Shown here in pieces: positions 1 to 6,651 of a stretch of DNA of 12,310 nt. Every line of letters starts with the position of its first letter. The first letter of the stretch is position 1. The notes beneath the pieces were generated by a model. The model was not told where the DNA came from, did no database searches, and was given only the letters and a program-made list of their open reading frames with translations. The DNA lies in contig NZ_DKLM01000045.1 in NCBI RefSeq assembly GCF_002455975.1, positions 51,953 through 64,262 of the forward strand, written 5' to 3'. Origin of the DNA: Clostridium sp. UBA6640. Its GTDB lineage: Bacteria > Bacillota > Clostridia > Clostridiales > Clostridiaceae. Position numbers and translations under genes: made by a program.

Positions 1-1
1 T

Positions 2-46
2 AAAGAAGCAGCTAGTTTATTATTAAAGGAGAGTTTAAGCATATGA
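2..46 (+). CDS. 3' end of an unidentified upstream gene (partial)
   Basis: A reading frame enters from the left edge and ends at TGA 44-46, giving the tail KEAASLLLKESLSI. Its stop overlaps the ATG of the next gene in an ATGA arrangement, which is typical of translationally coupled operon genes. Fourteen residues are too few to name a family. In ornithine-fermenting clostridia, racemases of the next gene's type often follow ornithine aminomutase or MutL-like genes, but nothing visible here proves that. Confidence 0.45.
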   Translation, partial: KEAASLLLKESLSI

Positions 47-1113
47 AAAAAAATTATCCATGTATAGAAGTAAATTTACCAAAAATAAAGCATAATGTTC
101 AGACTATTATGAACATCTGTGGAGAACATAACATTGAAGTTGTTTGCATTACAAAAGGATATTGTGCAAAAGAACCAATAACAAGAGCTCTTGTAGAAGC
201 AGGTCTTAAAAATGTGGGAGATGCAAGAATTTTAAATCTTAAAAAGTCAGAACATTTGGAATGTAAAAAATATACTGTAAGAATTCCTATGGGAAGTGAA
301 GCTTTAGATGTTGTAAAATATTCTGATGTAAGTTTAAACTCTGAGCTTGAAGTTATTAAAAAGCTTTCAGAAGCAGCAGAAAGTATAAATAAGACTCATA
401 AAATAATACTTATGGTAGATTTAGGTGACTTAAGAGAAGGGATATTTGAAGACGATCTTTTAGATACAGTAAAGGAAATAATAAAATTACCTAATATAGA
501 GTTAGTTGGATTAGGTACTAATTTAACTTGCTATGGTGGAGTATTAGCTGATGAAAATAATTTAGGGAATCTTATTAAAATGAAACAAATGTTAGAAGAG
601 ACATTAAATATAAATCTTCCAATAATTTCAGGCGGAAACTCTAGTAGTCTTTATATGATTATGGATGGTACAATTCCAAAAGGAGTTACTCAACTTAGAA
701 TTGGAGAAGGTATACTTTTAGGTACAGAATCTTCCTTTGCAAAAAGGATACCTAATACTTACAGTGATGTTTTTACATTAAAGGCAGAAGTTGTTGAGGT
801 GAAAAGCAAACCTTCTATACCTACAGGTACGATAGGATTAAATGCCTTTGGAGAAGTACCTGAGTTTGAAGATCTTGGAATTAGGAAAAGAGTAATAGTT
901 GCAGTAGGCAGACAAGACATTAAAATGGATGCTATGGACCCTAAAGATGAAAAAATGAAAATTCTAGGGGCAAGTAGTGATCATATGATTTTAGATATAA
1001 CAGAGTGTGAATATGACTATAAAGTTGGAGATATTGTAGAGTTTGATGTAAAATATGGATGTTTATTGCAAGCAATGACTTCAGAATATGTGAGTAAATA
1101 TTATATTGAATAG
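43..1113 (+). CDS. Alanine/ornithine racemase family PLP-dependent enzyme
   Basis: This is a 356-residue protein of the alanine racemase N-terminal (type III PLP, TIM-barrel) family. It probably interconverts the L and D forms of an amino acid in the cytoplasm. The likely PLP-binding lysine is K38 in the CITKGYCA stretch near the N-terminus. Other family landmarks are VDLGDLREG (125-133), GLGTNLTCYGG (156-166), GGNSSS (197-202) and LRIGEGILLG (218-227), the last two forming the cofactor phosphate region. The overall pattern resembles clostridial ornithine racemase (Orr) more than cell-wall alanine racemase Alr. The start at ATG 43 is preceded by AAAGGAG (25-31), 11 nt away, and overlaps the previous gene's stop. 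An AEC transporter follows 31 nt downstream, probably in the same transcript. The substrate (ornithine, alanine or another amino acid) cannot be fixed from sequence alone. Confidence 0.85.
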   Translation: MKKNYPCIEVNLPKIKHNVQTIMNICGEHNIEVVCITKGYCAKEPITRALVEAGLKNVGDARILNLKKSEHLECKKYTVRIPMGSEALDVVKYSDVSLNSELEVIKKLSEAAESINKTHKIILMVDLGDLREGIFEDDLLDTVKEIIKLPNIELVGLGTNLTCYGGVLADENNLGNLIKMKQMLEETLNINLPIISGGNSSSLYMIMDGTIPKGVTQLRIGEGILLGTESSFAKRIPNTYSDVFTLKAEVVEVKSKPSIPTGTIGLNAFGEVPEFEDLGIRKRVIVAVGRQDIKMDAMDPKDEKMKILGASSDHMILDITECEYDYKVGDIVEFDVKYGCLLQAMTSEYVSKYYIE

Positions 1114-1144
1114 AAGTTAATATGGAATAAATGGTGGGAATTAT

Positions 1145-2053
1145 GTGAGTAATATTGAAATAATAAATCAAGTTTTAACCTTATTTTTTATGATGCTTAT
1201 GGGATACTATGGAGCTAAAAAAGGATTTATAAATAAAACAGTAGAGAAGGGGATGTCTGAATTATTACTTAACATTACCTTACCCTTTCTTATAGTTACT
1301 TCCTTTAATATTGATTATAGTGAAGAACTCCTAGGGAATGCATTAAAAATTTTAATTTATTCTATTGTAATACATGTAAGTCTTTTATTAGTTACAAAAC
1401 TTCTATATATAAAAAACAAAAGTGAAAAACAAGGAGTTTTAAGATTTGTAACTACTTTTTCTAATGTAGGATTTATGGGATATCCAATTCTAAATAGCGT
1501 TTTAGGCCCAATTGCAGTGTTTTATGCTGCTATGTTTAATATGGGGTTTAACTTATTTCTGTGGACTATAGGAGTAAGACTTTTAGATAATAATGAAAAG
1601 GGAAGTTTCAAAAAAGTCATGACAAACCCATCAATGATAGCAGTTTTAGTTGGGGTTATTCTCTTTATTGCACCATTGGATTTACCATTACCAATTAAGG
1701 AGGGAGTTAAGCACTTAGGTAATACAACTACCCCTATTTCTATGATTATAATAGGCTCTATGTTATCTAAAATTAAGATGAAAGATTTATTTTCTGATTT
1801 GTCTTTATATTATGGAAGTTTTAATATTTTGATATTAGTTCCATTTATAGTTTTATTTATAATGAAAACCTTTAGAATAGATAAGAGTTTAATAGAAATT
1901 TGCGTTATAATAGAAGCAATGCCTGGCGCAACTTTAGCACCAATTATTATTAATGGATACGGGAAAGATGCTAGTTATGCTTCTAAGGCGGTTTTTGTAA
2001 GTACATTAATTTCTATGATAACTATACCAATAATTATTATAGCAGTAATATAG
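1145..2053 (+). CDS. AEC family transporter (auxin efflux carrier/malate permease-like)
   Basis: This 302-residue, very hydrophobic membrane protein has about ten predicted transmembrane segments, the usual length and layout of the AEC family of secondary carriers for organic or amino acids. Family landmarks are LPFLIVTSFN near residue 50, NVGFMGYPIL in the middle, TTPISMIIIGSML before the central loop, and AMPGATLAPIIINGYG near the C-terminus. It starts with GTG at 1145. The ATG at 1143 is in another frame and hits TGA at once. GGTGGGAA (1133-1140) serves as the ribosome-binding site. It lies 31 nt after the racemase, so a shared transcript and a related substrate are likely. The substrate itself (amino acid, malate or other carboxylate) is not predictable. 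Confidence 0.88.
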   Translation: MSNIEIINQVLTLFFMMLMGYYGAKKGFINKTVEKGMSELLLNITLPFLIVTSFNIDYSEELLGNALKILIYSIVIHVSLLLVTKLLYIKNKSEKQGVLRFVTTFSNVGFMGYPILNSVLGPIAVFYAAMFNMGFNLFLWTIGVRLLDNNEKGSFKKVMTNPSMIAVLVGVILFIAPLDLPLPIKEGVKHLGNTTTPISMIIIGSMLSKIKMKDLFSDLSLYYGSFNILILVPFIVLFIMKTFRIDKSLIEICVIIEAMPGATLAPIIINGYGKDASYASKAVFVSTLISMITIPIIIIAVI

Positions 2054-2065
2054 AGGAGCGAATCA

Positions 2066-2283
2066 GCCTTTTGTGGAAGTAAATTTGGAAGATATTATGA
2101 AAATTTAAATAGTGTGGTTTAACCATAGAAAAATCAAATATAGTAGAAACTCCAATAATAGGTGGAGAAAATATTATGCACTATGGATGTAAGATAGTTT
2201 ATAGACACGAGTTAGATATAAATCTTTTAAAAGACTTTTTTAAATACACTTTTGTTAAAAGATTTATTAATAAAATTTTATAG
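2066..2283 (+). pseudogene. Flavin reductase-like (FMN-binding split barrel) gene remnant
   Basis: Two adjoining frames together read like the C-terminal half of a flavin reductase family protein. The first frame (2066-2110) gives AFCGSKFGRYYENLN, matching the family's (F/Y)CGxKSGRDxDK segment. The second (2113-2283) gives CGLTIEKSNIVETPIIGG, then MHYGCKIVYRHELDINLL, matching the region around 'GLT...PIIxE...HYECKIVYK...LD.NLL'. The frames are offset by one base near 2111, where the first frame continues into TAA 2120-2122. The N-terminal half is missing, and the reading runs directly back into the stop of the AEC gene. The last 17 or so residues before TAG 2281 no longer look like the family. 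It cannot encode a functional enzyme as it stands. The assignment rests on motif memory, not on an alignment. Confidence 0.7.
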
Positions 2284-2288
2284 TTTTA

Positions 2289-2339
2289 AATAAAGCACTA
2301 TTAAATTATTAAAATTAGATAATTTAATAGTGCTTTATT
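2289..2339 (+). terminator. Perfect 20-bp inverted repeat, likely (bidirectional) terminator
   Basis: Bases 2289-2308 are exactly complementary to 2320-2339, with an 11-nt loop. The stem core is AAAGCACTATTAAAT, and the outer arms are A-rich on the left and T-rich on the right (GTGCTTTATTA). This is the layout of an A/T-rich intrinsic terminator for the racemase/AEC unit. Because both flanks qualify it could act in either direction, although no opposing gene is present. Confidence 0.7.
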
Positions 2340-2363
2340 ATGTTTAATGTTATTGTAAATGTA

Positions 2364-2388
2364 ATCTAAAAAGTTTTGCTTTTTAGAT
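2364..2388 (+). repeat. Perfect 10-bp inverted repeat in the intergenic region
   Basis: ATCTAAAAAG (2364-2373) pairs exactly with CTTTTTAGAT (2379-2388) around a 5-nt loop. It is followed by A-rich rather than T-rich sequence, so it is not a clear terminator on the plus strand. The rest of the 2340-2629 gap is A/T-rich with no convincing gene. I could not pick a good promoter for the next gene, because the best hexamers (TTGTTT at 2560, TATTAA at 2585) are 19 nt apart. Confidence 0.45.
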
Positions 2389-2629
2389 AGTTATAAAAAA
2401 TAAAGACTTACAATAAAATAGCTAATTATTCAGAATAATAATGTTTTCTAATAAAATTTTAATTTGAAAATGAGTTTTATTATTAATATAATAATAGTAG
2501 TGTTAGGTTAAAGATTAAGAAAATTATATCTTAAATTTAGTTATAGAATGATTACCAAATTGTTTTATTTTTTATGTAAACAACTATTAAAAATTAACCT
2601 TATACAAATTTAGATAAGAGGTAATGAAG

Positions 2630-3229
2630 ATGAATGTATTTACACATATAATTTTAGCATCACATTTTACACCAAGATTTGAAAAAGAATTAGATGTAGA
2701 TATTAAAAAAGCTAACTTTTTTTACGGTAATATAAGACCAGATATAAAGATTGAAACTACTATGAGAAATCATACAAAAGAAGCATATACTGAATATGCA
2801 TATAATCTGATTAATAAAATTTATGGAGATATTGAAGAAGGTATAAACTACAAAAAATTCTTAAGAGATTTAGGTGCAATATTGCATTTTGTTTGTGATT
2901 TCTTTTGCTATCCTCATAATGGTAACTATGAGGGAACTATACCTCAGCATCATGTATATGAGTTTCATCAAATGATGTATATAGGAAAATATATTAATAA
3001 AATAAGTTCAATACCAAGTTGTAGATATTTACAAGATGAAATATCCACTGAAGATTTAATAAGTTCTATTGAAAATCTTCATAAAGAATATATACAAGAC
3101 AATAAACTAAAAGAGTATGAAAAAGATATGATGTATTCTACAAGAGCGTGTCTTATGGTGGGAAATATAATATTAAATCAATATATAAATAGGTGCAAAT
3201 TACAACAACTTCAAGTTGAGAATTATTAA
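2630..3229 (+). CDS. Zinc-dependent phospholipase C-fold protein, short, no signal peptide
   Basis: This is a 199-residue protein of the Zn_dep_PLPC family (the all-helical fold of Bacillus PC-PLC and the catalytic domain of Clostridium perfringens alpha-toxin). The expected metal ligands are present. They are His6/His12 in the N-terminal helix, Asp38 in GNIRPDI, His48 in NHTKE, then His86, Asp90 and His96 in LHFVCDFFCYPH (the same spacing as H126/D130/H136 of alpha-toxin), and finally HHVYE (107-111) for the last His/Glu pair. There is no secretion signal and no N-terminal Trp ligand as in secreted PLCs, and no C2 domain, so it is probably intracellular with an unknown substrate. An ATG at 2624 is also in frame. 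The start at 2630 is preferred because AAGAGG (2616-2621) is 8 nt from it but only 2 nt from 2624. It stands alone, with its own terminator. Confidence 0.82.
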   Translation: MNVFTHIILASHFTPRFEKELDVDIKKANFFYGNIRPDIKIETTMRNHTKEAYTEYAYNLINKIYGDIEEGINYKKFLRDLGAILHFVCDFFCYPHNGNYEGTIPQHHVYEFHQMMYIGKYINKISSIPSCRYLQDEISTEDLISSIENLHKEYIQDNKLKEYEKDMMYSTRACLMVGNIILNQYINRCKLQQLQVENY

Positions 3230-3249
3230 GAAAAATTAGACTATATACA

Positions 3250-3281
3250 AAAAAAGTCGTAACTATTAGTTACGGCTTTTT
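3250..3281 (+). terminator. Rho-independent terminator of the PLC-fold gene
   Basis: AAAAGTCGTAAC and GTTACGGCTTTT form a 12-bp stem with one U-G pair around a short ATTA-type loop. A T-run follows, about 25 nt after the stop codon at 3229. It resembles the terminator after lplA. Confidence 0.9.
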
Positions 3282-3616
3282 ATATTGAATTTTATACTAT
3301 ACACAGAAAAATATTTTCTTTAGTTATAGTTACTGTGAAAATGAATAAAATGTTAGGAGTTAATAAAATATTAATAACAACTTCGTTAAAATAATCATTA
3401 ATTATGAAGATATACAATTAAAGAATAAAGAAAATAATAATTATTATAAGAATTACAAGGGTTTTAATATAAAGATATATAGAATTAATTTATTAGAATT
3501 ATTTACATATAAAATAGACAAGAAAAAAGCGTTAATAAAGTATCAAAATATGCTTATCCAGCCATCAATTTATATAATAAAGTTTAAAAAATATATTAAT
3601 AATTAGTTAGAATAGT
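3282..3616. other. Intergenic stretch, no supported gene
   Basis: This is A/T-rich DNA between the PLC-fold gene and the gcv promoter. The only structure noted is a frame open from 3367 to TAG 3604-3606 (79 codons). It has no ATG and no ribosome-binding site. Its product is dominated by K, N, I and Y, ending with LIKYQNMLIQPSIYIIKFKK. That could be a decayed gene end, but base composition alone could also produce it. Confidence 0.5.
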
Positions 3617-3645
3617 TTGAATTATTGTGAAATTAATATTATAAT
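3617..3645 (+). promoter_or_regulatory. Sigma-A-type promoter of the gcv operon
   Basis: TTGAAT (3617-3622) and TATAAT (3640-3645) are separated by exactly 17 nt. The -10 box is a perfect consensus and the -35 matches at four of six positions. Transcription would start near 3652, leaving about 154 nt of untranslated leader before gcvT. The positions are read directly; activity is inferred. Confidence 0.8.
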
Positions 3646-3651
3646 ATGTAT

Positions 3652-3805
3652 TGTAGAGTAAAAAATTACTAAGGATTCCTCACATTATATTTTGAGGGAT
3701 TAATTAGTAGGCAAGTACTTTAGGCATACTATGATAATATACTTCATAAAATTGAGGTGTAAACGTATTCCGAAAAGTAAATCTATAATAGTAGGAGGGA
3801 TTAAG
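3652..3805 (+). promoter_or_regulatory. Structured gcvT leader, class unknown (candidate translational switch)
   Basis: Bases 3666-3682 pair with 3693-3710 to form a roughly 16-bp hairpin with a 1x2 internal loop and a 10-nt apical loop. The 3' arm contains GAGGGATTAA (3694-3703). The identical 10-mer recurs at 3795-3804 as the gcvT ribosome-binding region. The 5' arm (3674-3681) could therefore pair either with its hairpin partner or with the SD sequence. The glycine riboswitch core motifs (GCCGAAGGnGCAA and CTCTCAGGCAAAAG) are not visible, nor are T-box or tetrahydrofolate riboswitch signatures. No U-tailed terminator lies in the leader, so any control would probably act on translation. The fold was drawn by hand. 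Confidence 0.45.
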
Positions 3806-4912
3806 ATGGATACATTAAAAACTACCCCTCTAATAGAGGAATATAAAAATTATGGAGGAAAGGTTGTTGATTTTGCAGGATACAGACTTCCTGTACAGTT
3901 TAGGGGAATTTTAGAAGAACATGAGGCAGTAAGGGAGAGAGCCGGACTATTTGATGTATCACACATGGGAGAAGTAATCATCAAGGGAAAAGATGCTGAA
4001 ACTTTTGTAAATTATCTTATAACTAATGATGTAAAAACCTTAGAGGACAATGACGTATTATACACCTTCATGTGTAATGAAACTGGTGGTGTAGTAGATG
4101 ACTTGCTTGTTTATAGATTTTCAAAAGAAGAATATTTTTTAGTAGTAAATGCCAGCAATATGGAAAAAGACTATAAATGGATGTTGGATAATAAAGGAAA
4201 CTATGACGTAGAATTAAATAATATTTCTGAAGAAATTGGGCAATTGGCACTTCAAGGTCCAAAAGCACAAGAAATCCTTCAAAAATTAGTTTCTATAGAT
4301 TTATCAGAAATAGGTTTCTTTAAACTTAGAAGAGATGTAGAAGTTAAAGGTAAAAAATGCTTAATTTCAAGGACAGGATATACTGGAGAAGATGGTTTCG
4401 AAATATATACTGACCCTAAAAATTTAGTTGAATTATGGAGAGCCATCTTAGAAGAGGGAAAAGATTTAGGAGTTGAACCGATTGGCCTTGGTGCTAGGGA
4501 CACTTTAAGATTTGAAGCGACTCTACCATTATACGGAAATGAAATGGATGCTACAATAACACCTTTAGAAATGGGATTTGGCTTTTTTGTAAAACTCAAT
4601 AAAGATAATTTCATAGGTAGAGATGCATTAGTAAAGCAAAAGTCAGATGGGGTAAAAAGGAAATTAGTTGGATTTGAATTACTTGATAAAGGAATTGCAA
4701 GACATGGTTATAGAGTTATAGTAGAAGGTAAAGATATTGGACATGTTACTACAGGCTACATGTCACCTACATTGAAAAAGAATATAGGATTTGCATTAAT
4801 TGATGAAAAATATTCAGCATTAGGAAGTGAAATATTTATTAAAGTAAGAAACAGAGAATTAAAAGCTGTACTTATTAATAAGAAATTTTATAGCAAAAAA
4901 ACACAAAAATAA
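3806..4912 (+). CDS. gcvT: Glycine cleavage system T protein (aminomethyltransferase)
   Basis: GcvT takes the aminomethyl group from lipoyl-GcvH, releases ammonia and makes 5,10-methylene-tetrahydrofolate in the cytoplasm. The protein has 368 residues, the family's normal length. It carries the N-terminal signature LFDVSHMGE (48-56), GGVVDDL (94-100) with the conserved catalytic aspartate, SRTGYTGEDGFEI (188-200) and GLGARDTLRFEA (227-238). The C-terminal barrel ends in FALID and INKKFY. The frame is open upstream to an ATG at 3731, but that has no ribosome-binding site. AGGAGGG (3793-3799) lies 6 nt before ATG 3806, and homology begins there. It is the first gene of gcvT-H-PA-PB, and gcvH follows after 13 nt. 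Confidence 0.97.
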   Translation: MDTLKTTPLIEEYKNYGGKVVDFAGYRLPVQFRGILEEHEAVRERAGLFDVSHMGEVIIKGKDAETFVNYLITNDVKTLEDNDVLYTFMCNETGGVVDDLLVYRFSKEEYFLVVNASNMEKDYKWMLDNKGNYDVELNNISEEIGQLALQGPKAQEILQKLVSIDLSEIGFFKLRRDVEVKGKKCLISRTGYTGEDGFEIYTDPKNLVELWRAILEEGKDLGVEPIGLGARDTLRFEATLPLYGNEMDATITPLEMGFGFFVKLNKDNFIGRDALVKQKSDGVKRKLVGFELLDKGIARHGYRVIVEGKDIGHVTTGYMSPTLKKNIGFALIDEKYSALGSEIFIKVRNRELKAVLINKKFYSKKTQK

Positions 4913-4925
4913 GGGGGAATTTAAG

Positions 4926-5309
4926 ATGTTAGTTTTAGATAATTTATTATATACAAAGAATCATGAATGGATAAGAGTAGAAGGAAACAAGGCTTATATT
5001 GGAATTACTGATTATGCTCAAAAATTGTTAGGAGATATAGTATTTATAGAGCTACCAGAAGAAGGAACAGAATTTTCTAAAGGTGACGCTTTTGGAGTAG
5101 TTGAATCTGTTAAAGCTGCTTCTGATACTTATATACCAGTTAGTGGTAATGTAGTTGAGTTTAATGAAGAAATAATTGACAGTCCAGAGTCTGTTAATGA
5201 AAATGCTTATGAGAACTGGATGATAGCAGTGGAATTACAAGACGAAAGTGAACTTAAAGAGTTATTAAATTCAAAAGAGTACGAAAATATTTGTGATAAG
5301 GAGGAATAA
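4926..5309 (+). CDS. gcvH: Glycine cleavage system H protein (lipoyl carrier)
   Basis: This is the 127-residue carrier protein whose lipoyl-lysine arm shuttles the aminomethyl intermediate between GcvP, GcvT and Lpd. The lipoylation site is K63 in VVESVKAASD. Flanking family signatures are YTKNHEWIRVEG (9-20), GITDYAQKLLGDIVFIELP (26-44) and INxxPE-like SPESVNENAYENWMI near residues 90-104. GGGGGA (4913-4918) lies 7 nt before the ATG. It sits 13 nt after gcvT, and its own 3' end contains the ribosome-binding site of gcvPA. The LplA encoded downstream is the probable lipoylating enzyme. Confidence 0.98.
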   Translation: MLVLDNLLYTKNHEWIRVEGNKAYIGITDYAQKLLGDIVFIELPEEGTEFSKGDAFGVVESVKAASDTYIPVSGNVVEFNEEIIDSPESVNENAYENWMIAVELQDESELKELLNSKEYENICDKEE

Positions 5310-5310
5310 T

Positions 5311-6651
5311 ATGTTTCCTTATATACCTAATACAGAAAAAGAGATACAGGAAATATTTGATTTTCTTTCAATAAAATCTATGGATGATTTATTTAAAGAT
5401 ATACCAAGTGGACTTAAGCTAAATAGAGATTTAAATTTGGAAAAATCCTTATCAGAAATAGAAGTTACTAATAGAATAAAAGAATTGGTAAGAAAAAATA
5501 AATCTACAGATGATATTACTTGTTTTTTAGGAGCTGGAAGTTATGATCATTATATACCTGCTACAATAAAACATTTAATAGGAAGATCTGAGTTTTATAC
5601 AGCATATACACCATATCAACCAGAGATAAGTCAAGGTACGCTTCAAAGTGTATTTGAATATCAAAGTATGATTTGTAATTTAACAGGTATGGAAGTTTCA
5701 AATTCAGCTATGTATGATGGAGCTACAGCTACTGCTGAGGCATCAGTAATGGCTATAGATGCAACTAGAAGAAAAACTATAGCTGTTTCTTCCACAGTAA
5801 ATCCTGAAACTAGAACAGTGCTTAAGACTTATTTAAAGTTTAAGGGCTATAATATGGTGGAAATTGAGGAATGTGAAGGCACAACTAATATTGAAAAACT
5901 TCAAAGTGCTTTGGATAAGGACATAGCAGCGGTTATTATACAAAGCCCTAATTTCTTTGGAATCATAGAAGAAATTGGAGAGATAGAAAAATTAGTTCAT
6001 AGCAATAAATCACTTTTAATTATGAGTGTAGATCCTATATCATTAGGTATATTGAAGAGTCCTGGTGAACTTGGGGCGGATATAGTAGTTGGTGATGGAC
6101 AAGGACTTGGAGCTAATATAAGCTTTGGTGGACCAGGTCTAGGATTCTTAAATACTACTAAAAAGCTTATGAGAAAAATGCCAGGAAGAATAGCAGGTCA
6201 AACAGAGGATGTAGATGGGGAGAGAGGCTTTGTTCTAACATTACAAGCTCGTGAGCAACATATAAGAAGAGAAAAAGCTACCTCCAATATATGCTCAGAT
6301 CAAACTTTAATTTCTATAGGTGCAGCTGTGTACATGGCTACTTTAGGTAAAGAAGGAATAAAAGAGATTGCAACTCAATGTATTAAAAAATCTCATTATG
6401 CTTATGAAGCATTAACAAGTAGTGGAAAATACAAACCATTATTTAACAAACCATTCTTTAAAGAGTTTGCAATAAAATCAGAAACTTCACCTTGTGAAAT
6501 TAATAAAAAGTTATTAAATGAAAATATATTAGGTGGATATAATTTAGCTAAGGCATACCCTCATTATGAAAATTCAATGCTTTTATGTGTAACAGAAAAA
6601 AGAACAAGAGAAGAAATTGATACATTAGTAAAAGTGATGGAGGAGATATAA
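5311..6651 (+). CDS. gcvPA: Glycine dehydrogenase (decarboxylating) subunit 1
   Basis: This 446-residue protein is the N-terminal half of the split P protein found in Firmicutes and archaea. It forms a heterotetramer with GcvPB that decarboxylates glycine and loads the remaining aminomethyl group onto GcvH. Landmarks are FLGAGSYDHYIP (72-83), YTPYQPEISQGTLQ (99-112), SAMYDGATATAEA (132-144) and a glycine-rich GDGQGLGANISFGGPGLGF segment. It lacks the PLP lysine, as this subunit should. A frame six codons longer exists from 5293, but AAGGAGGA (5298-5305) is placed for ATG 5311, which begins with the family-typical MFPYIPNT. The gap to gcvH is 1 nt, and the stop overlaps gcvPB by one base. Confidence 0.97.
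   Translation: MFPYIPNTEKEIQEIFDFLSIKSMDDLFKDIPSGLKLNRDLNLEKSLSEIEVTNRIKELVRKNKSTDDITCFLGAGSYDHYIPATIKHLIGRSEFYTAYTPYQPEISQGTLQSVFEYQSMICNLTGMEVSNSAMYDGATATAEASVMAIDATRRKTIAVSSTVNPETRTVLKTYLKFKGYNMVEIEECEGTTNIEKLQSALDKDIAAVIIQSPNFFGIIEEIGEIEKLVHSNKSLLIMSVDPISLGILKSPGELGADIVVGDGQGLGANISFGGPGLGFLNTTKKLMRKMPGRIAGQTEDVDGERGFVLTLQAREQHIRREKATSNICSDQTLISIGAAVYMATLGKEGIKEIATQCIKKSHYAYEALTSSGKYKPLFNKPFFKEFAIKSETSPCEINKKLLNENILGGYNLAKAYPHYENSMLLCVTEKRTREEIDTLVKVMEEI

Noticed and set aside
1143..1148. ATG 1143 as the start of the AEC gene
   Set aside because: It is followed directly by TGA; the transporter frame starts at the GTG of 1145.
941..1171. Minus-strand open frame of 76 codons
   Set aside because: It is antisense to the racemase, has low-complexity composition and no ribosome-binding site, so it is a shadow of the coding strand.
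3652..3805. Glycine riboswitch expected upstream of gcvT
   Set aside because: Fragments such as TAGGCAAGTAC and TTCCGAAAAGTAA faintly recall the core, but they are in the wrong order and do not match the conserved motifs.
3731..3805. A 25-codon N-terminal extension of GcvT from ATG 3731
   Set aside because: It has no ribosome-binding site and is unlike any GcvT N-terminus; the strong SD at 3793-3799 and homology support ATG 3806.
4068..4614. Two minus-strand open frames inside gcvT
   Set aside because: They are antisense shadows of a strongly conserved gene, without family resemblance or start signals.
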